DNA of 9,148 bases, taken from assembly GCA_946403565.1 (NCBI GenBank), contig CAMJAJ010000030.1:1-9148 (forward strand). Direction: 5' to 3'. Position numbers and translations under genes: made by a program. The notes under the pieces are model-generated. The model was given only the letters and a program-made list of their open reading frames with translations. It was not told the origin of the DNA and made no database searches. This DNA comes from an uncultured Treponema sp. (GTDB lineage: Bacteria > Spirochaetota > Spirochaetia > Treponematales > Treponemataceae). Numbering within the stretch: the stretch's first letter is position 1; each line of letters begins with the position of its first letter. Positions 5,844 to 9,148 of this stretch are shown here, piece after piece.

Positions 5844-7019
5844 TCAAAGTAAATGGACCCCCCTGGTCGGCTTGACGACGTAGCAGGCCGGGGAAAAGCC
5901 GAAGATGCGCTCGTAATCGGCGAGCTTGGCCTTGTAGGCCTCCACGTCCCCGTTGCGGAGGATGGAATAGGTGCAGCGGCCAAAGCCCTTGCCGGTGATG
6001 CGCCCGCAGTTGACGGGGTTGCGCAGGTCGTCCGGGTTCAGGTCCAGCTCCTGCACCCGCTTTAGGATCCAGTCTATCTCGGGGCAGGATATGTCGTAGA
6101 GGTCCCGCATGTTCTCATGGCTCTTCTTGACGGCGCGGGCAAAGGAGGAGAAGTCCCCCTCGGCTATGGCTGAATAGGCGTCGAGCACGCAGCGGTGCTC
6201 CTCGATGATGCACAGGAGCCGGCGCCTCGTGTCCTCGCCCACCACGGACAGCACCTCGTTGCGCTCGGACTCGTTCTCCTCGTAGCGCCAGCCCCCGGGA
6301 ACGTTGGAGCGGGTCTCCCGGAGCTCTCCCAGCAGCAGGACGTTCTCCGGCTGCTGCAGGCTGCCCTCGTTCCAGGTGGTGATGCGGGGGACGCGGGCAT
6401 CGGTGAGGATTATGGTCTTGTCCTTGAATTTAAAGGGAATGGTCTCGCACTCGTTCCTGCTGTAGTCCGTCAGGACCACGCAGCCTTCTTTGGAATATAT
6501 CGGGGTGAAGTTGTCCGCCTTGTGGTTCCCGATGCCGTAGTAAAGCCTGTTCGCCCGCTCGATGACCTGCAGCAGCTCCACCCGCCTGCAGCGGAAATGG
6601 CAGAGCTCCTTGACGCACCAGGCGGTCGCTATCTTTATGGCGGTCGTTATCCCGAAGCCCGCCGACGGCTGGATGTCCGAATAGACCGTGAAGTTCATCC
6701 CGCAGCACTCGTAGCCGCCGCTGGCAAAGCCCGCGATGACCGACTTGACCGCGTTGGCCCACTTGTCCTCCTTGCGGAACTTGAGCGAGGCCAGGCTCGC
6801 ACGCTTGCTGTCGTCCAGCTGCACATAGCGGAAACGCAGGTTGGGATCAGTCCGCTTGGAGACCGCGACGTACACCGGCAGGTTCACCGCCATGGAAAGT
6901 GTTTTGTCCTTAAAAAACCAGGAATGTTCGCCGATGAGGTGAAAGCGGCCCGGAGCCACGGCCACCACGTCCGGAGCCTCGCCATACTCTTTCTTATGAG
7001 CTTCTACAACCGCATCCAT
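5844..7019 (-). CDS. Divergent galactokinase-family (GHMP) sugar kinase
   Basis: A 391-residue protein with the galactokinase layout: APGRFHLIGEHSWF (22-35) matches the N-terminal signature GRVNLIGEHTDY; PSAGFGITTA (118-127) sits where the ATP-binding GLSSSAA loop belongs; SHENMRDLYDISCPEID (300-316) is very close to the family's SHxSLRDDYEVSCPELD; and GRITGKGFGRCT (339-350) is the third GHMP motif. Length equals normal galactokinases. It is unusual at key places: the sugar-contacting Asp of GEHTD is Trp34, the Ser-rich phosphate loop is FGITT, and the MDQ catalytic motif is ADN (Asp169 retained). Substrate may therefore not be galactose, or the protein may be regulatory; no other galactose gene is nearby. 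The ATG at 7019 has only a weak GGCGG upstream. It is divergent from lnt across a 67-bp AT-rich interval. Fold certain, activity uncertain. Confidence 0.82.
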   Translation of the reverse strand: MDAVVEAHKKEYGEAPDVVAVAPGRFHLIGEHSWFFKDKTLSMAVNLPVYVAVSKRTDPNLRFRYVQLDDSKRASLASLKFRKEDKWANAVKSVIAGFASGGYECCGMNFTVYSDIQPSAGFGITTAIKIATAWCVKELCHFRCRRVELLQVIERANRLYYGIGNHKADNFTPIYSKEGCVVLTDYSRNECETIPFKFKDKTIILTDARVPRITTWNEGSLQQPENVLLLGELRETRSNVPGGWRYEENESERNEVLSVVGEDTRRRLLCIIEEHRCVLDAYSAIAEGDFSSFARAVKKSHENMRDLYDISCPEIDWILKRVQELDLNPDDLRNPVNCGRITGKGFGRCTYSILRNGDVEAYKAKLADYERIFGFSPACYVVKPTRGVHLL

Positions 7020-7048
7020 CTGCCATTACCGCCAACGTTCTTTCTTTA

Positions 7049-7077
7049 TTGAAATTTTATATTCAAGATAATACAAT
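7049..7077 (+). promoter_or_regulatory. Promoter of lnt
   Basis: TTGAAA (7049-7054), a 17-base spacer and TACAAT (7072-7077): both boxes differ from consensus by one base. The expected transcript start at about 7084 leaves at most three untranslated bases before the ATG at 7087. The same 67-bp interval must also hold the promoter of the divergent kinase-like gene, for which I see only A/T-rich candidates, so the two promoters probably overlap. Confidence 0.75.
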
Positions 7078-7086
7078 CATAATATA

Positions 7087-8847
7087 ATGAAAACGGTTAT
7101 TTTACAAGTTTTTTGCGCAATTTTTTCTGGAATTATTGAGGGAGCGGCCATTCCAAACGAGCTTTTCCTGCTCGGCTCCCCCCTCCTCGCGCTCCTGTCC
7201 CTCGTACCGCTCTACATATCCCTTTACAGGGCAAAGACATATAAAGAGTCCTTCTGTATGTTCTTCCTCCAGACCCTGACCGTCCATCTGTGCTCCAGCT
7301 TCTGGCTGGCCAACTTCAGGGACTTCGCCCTGTTCACCCTGGGGGCAAGCGCGCTCGGCACGGCCTGCGAGGGCGGAATCGTCGGCATCATCTTCCACGC
7401 CCTCCCCTCCCTGCGCACGGACGGAGGGGACCTGCAGGAAGACGCGGGGCTCAAAGCCTTCGCCCCCATGGAGCGGGTCCTCTGGTTCTCCGCCTGCGTG
7501 CTCGCGTACGAATGGTTCAAATCCGTGGGCTTCCTGGCCTACCCCTGGGGCACCCTCTTCCTGGCCGCCTCCAAGTGGAAGCTCTTTGCCCAGATAGCCT
7601 CCCTCACCGGCATCTGGGGAATCACGTTCATCTATGCCCTGGCGAACGCCCTCGTCGGGGAGGGCCTGTGCCTGCTCTCGCGGCGGACCGTCCCTCCGGC
7701 ATCCGCCCTGTCCTACCGGGCGACGGCCAGCTTCTGCGCCGCCATCTGGGGGCTTTCCGCCGCATACGGCCTGTACCAGTACCTGCTGCCCCGCCAGGAG
7801 CTGAAGACCATACACACCGTTGCCGTCCAGCAGAACATGGACCCCTGGGAGGGGGGCGAAGCCCGTTCGATCGCAAGCTCCATGCGGCTCACCGAGCAGG
7901 CGGTGCAGGAGACCCGCGACAAGGGCCAGGAGGTGGACCTGGTGCTGTGGAGCGAGGGGGTGCTGGAGCGCTCCTTCCCCGACGCCCGCTTCCACTACCT
8001 GCATTCGCCCGAGGACGAAAGCCTGTCCGCCTTCATACACCGGATGAACGCCCCCTTCATCATCGGGGGGCAGACCCGGGTGAACCGGGCAAGGCGCCAC
8101 TACTCCAACAGCGCGATCTTCTACGACAGCACGGGCAGCTACGCGGGCTTCTACTCCAAGATCCACCTGGTCCCCTTCGCCGAAGCCATTCCGTTCGGCG
8201 ACAGTCCCCTGGTGCAGACACTGATGGAGCGCGTGGTCGGCCTTTCCCACGGCTGGACACCCGGCTGGCAGTACACGCTCTTCCGCGTCCCCATCGCCCT
8301 CGGCAGGCAGCTGGAATGTCCCGTGGAATACAAGACGGCCCCCTCCCCGGTGGTGGGCCTGAACATGCAGGGGGCCGCCGACCCGGCCATGACGGAGGCC
8401 TTCACCGAGGGCGGCAGGGACAATCCCGACAGCTTCGTCACCTTCTCCGTGCCGATATGCTTCGAGGACGCCTTCGCCGACGTGTGCACCCCCCTCTTCA
8501 AGCTTGGCTCAGAGGTCTTCATGAACATCACGAACGACTCATGGTCGAACACCGCCTCCGCGGAATACCAGCACTACGCCATCGCGAGCTACCTGGCGAT
8601 CGAATACCGCACGACGCTCGTCCGCGCGGCGAACTCCGGCTATACGGTGGTGCTGGACCCGGCGGGCCGCGTCCTGGCCGACCTGCCCCTCTTCACCGAG
8701 GCGGCCCTCTCCTATCCCGTGCCCGTCTACGCCCACAAGGCCACGACCTACGTCCTGCTGGGCGACTGGCTGCCCTATACGGCCTTCATCCTGATGGGCC
8801 TGTACGGCCTCGTGCTGCTCTGGCGGTCACGGCGGGAGACAAGCTAG
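7087..8847 (+). CDS. lnt: Apolipoprotein N-acyltransferase
   Basis: Lnt transfers an acyl chain from a phospholipid to the N-terminal diacylglyceryl-cysteine of lipoproteins in the inner membrane, the last step of lipoprotein maturation. The 586-residue protein has an N-terminal membrane region of several helices (to about residue 235) including YEWFKSVGFLAYPWG (141-155), a carbon-nitrogen-hydrolase domain (~240-545) and a C-terminal helix (~561-579). The catalytic triad is visible: Glu290 in LVLWSEGVL, Lys358 in YSKIHLVPFAEAIPF and Cys458 in VPICFED. The family block NDSWSNTASAEYQHY and VRAANSGYT follows. It is longer than the ~510 of E. coli, partly from a loop at about 398-450 between the Lys and the Cys. 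There is no Shine-Dalgarno, and no earlier in-frame start lies in the upstream interval; a strong promoter ends 9 bases upstream. The stop codon abuts a 22-bp repeat array. Confidence 0.95.
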   Translation: MKTVILQVFCAIFSGIIEGAAIPNELFLLGSPLLALLSLVPLYISLYRAKTYKESFCMFFLQTLTVHLCSSFWLANFRDFALFTLGASALGTACEGGIVGIIFHALPSLRTDGGDLQEDAGLKAFAPMERVLWFSACVLAYEWFKSVGFLAYPWGTLFLAASKWKLFAQIASLTGIWGITFIYALANALVGEGLCLLSRRTVPPASALSYRATASFCAAIWGLSAAYGLYQYLLPRQELKTIHTVAVQQNMDPWEGGEARSIASSMRLTEQAVQETRDKGQEVDLVLWSEGVLERSFPDARFHYLHSPEDESLSAFIHRMNAPFIIGGQTRVNRARRHYSNSAIFYDSTGSYAGFYSKIHLVPFAEAIPFGDSPLVQTLMERVVGLSHGWTPGWQYTLFRVPIALGRQLECPVEYKTAPSPVVGLNMQGAADPAMTEAFTEGGRDNPDSFVTFSVPICFEDAFADVCTPLFKLGSEVFMNITNDSWSNTASAEYQHYAIASYLAIEYRTTLVRAANSGYTVVLDPAGRVLADLPLFTEAALSYPVPVYAHKATTYVLLGDWLPYTAFILMGLYGLVLLWRSRRETS

Positions 8848-9000
8848 AAGGCAAAAGAATACTGGTTAGAATACAAGCGAATACCGACTGGAATACACGC
8901 GGATTCCGGCTAGAATGCAAGAGAATTCCAGCTGGAATACAATCGTATACCGACTGGAATACGATCGGATTCCAGCCGGTATACGGGCCAGGTCCGCACA
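8847..9000. repeat. Tandem array of a 22-bp quasi-palindromic repeat (7 copies)
   Basis: Seven back-to-back 22-base units begin at 8847, 8869, 8891, 8913, 8935, 8957 and 8979. A typical unit is GAATACAAGCG then AATACCGACTG; units 2-6 share GAAT at positions 1-4, C at 6, G at 11, AT at 13-14 and CC at 16-17, while units 1 and 7 are decayed. Joining the end of one unit to the start of the next gives an 18-base imperfect palindrome (best copy GAATTCCAGCTGGAATAC, containing the perfect 14-mer ATTCCAGCTGGAAT), separated from the next by 4 bases. The first unit begins on the last base of the lnt stop codon. The period is not a multiple of three, there are no unique spacers, and no supported gene uses it. 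It may be a protein-binding array or a set of hairpins that ends transcription between convergent genes. Confidence 0.88.
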
Positions 9001-9007
9001 AGGCCGG

Positions 9008-9142
9008 CTAGCGGTAGATGGTCACGACATTATAGGTCTCGTAGGCAGAATCGCTGCTGGAATTCTTTGTCGCACCCCCAAAGCTGATGGTGCAGCGCCA
9101 CCCGACGGCTGGGCCCCTGTTCCATCCCAGGCCGGGATTGAG
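9008..9142 (-). pseudogene. Possible C-terminal fragment of an unrecognised gene, partial
   Basis: The minus strand is open for 44 codons ending at TAG (9010-9008), with the readable stretches GLGWNRGPAVGWRCTISFGG and then SAYETYNVVTIYR. Composition looks protein-like: 33 of the 44 codons end in G or C, as in the neighbouring genes. There is no ATG, and an in-frame TGA lies at 9145-9143, three bases from the window edge. If real, it is the tail of a gene that was frameshifted or interrupted, or a remnant. I do not recognise the family. It would be convergent with lnt, with the 22-bp array between them. Confidence 0.3.
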
Positions 9143-9148
9143 TCATAG

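Noticed and set aside
5776..5850. TAGGAGG on the plus strand considered as a ribosome binding site
   Set aside because: The only nearby ATG opens a frame of about a dozen codons; no gene follows.
7102..8250. Antisense open frame of 382 codons on the minus strand of lnt
   Set aside because: Low-complexity Gly/Glu/Val composition typical of the reverse of GC-rich genes; no domain or ribosome binding site.
8847..9000. CRISPR array, prompted by repeats plus a Cas2-like gene
   Set aside because: The 22-base units are directly contiguous with no unique spacers, the copies are degenerate, and no cas1 or effector gene is in the window.
7290..9011. Long open frame on the plus strand overlapping lnt (573 codons)
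   Set aside because: It is a shadow of lnt in another frame with Arg/Pro/Gly-heavy composition; lnt carries all family motifs. It also runs through the repeat array.

Overview
The window looks like a chromosomal piece of a GC-rich spirochaete, most likely Treponema-like. The grounds are the combination of genes (a lone Cas2-like protein beside prfB, a secreted TPR/NHL/vWA protein, a divergent galactokinase-like protein), the bacterial class II tRNA and sigma-70-type promoters. The assignment is an inference from gene content and is of moderate certainty. Coding DNA is GC-rich and intergenic DNA is AT-rich. I see no phage genes, transposase, CRISPR array or other mobile element.

Left block (minus strand, read right to left from about 2690): a 68-residue basic protein with a faint FlgM-like pattern; an Arg/Ser-rich protein with a CxxC...HxxC motif; tRNA-Leu(TAA) with its own promoter; a TatD-family metal hydrolase starting 9 bases after the tRNA; a hairpin terminator; a stand-alone Cas2-like protein with its own promoter; and the start of prfB (release factor 2), which keeps the classic +1 programmed frameshift and runs off the left edge.

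Middle block (minus strand, 7019 to 2881): a divergent galactokinase-family kinase, then a cytoplasmic TPR protein translationally coupled (ATGA overlap) to a secreted 686-residue protein with TPR, NHL-propeller and von Willebrand A regions. This block ends in a strong hairpin terminator.

Right block (plus strand): lnt, apolipoprotein N-acyltransferase, divergent from the kinase gene and driven by a near-consensus promoter. A tandem array of a 22-bp quasi-palindromic repeat begins at the last base of its stop codon. Beyond the array, the minus strand carries what looks like the C-terminal end of another gene, interrupted by an in-frame TGA near the window edge.

The most unusual signals are the 22-bp array between convergent genes, the orphan Cas2-like gene, the near-leaderless promoter/start arrangement at cas2-like and lnt (and perhaps the Arg/Ser-rich gene), and the altered active site of the galactokinase-like protein.
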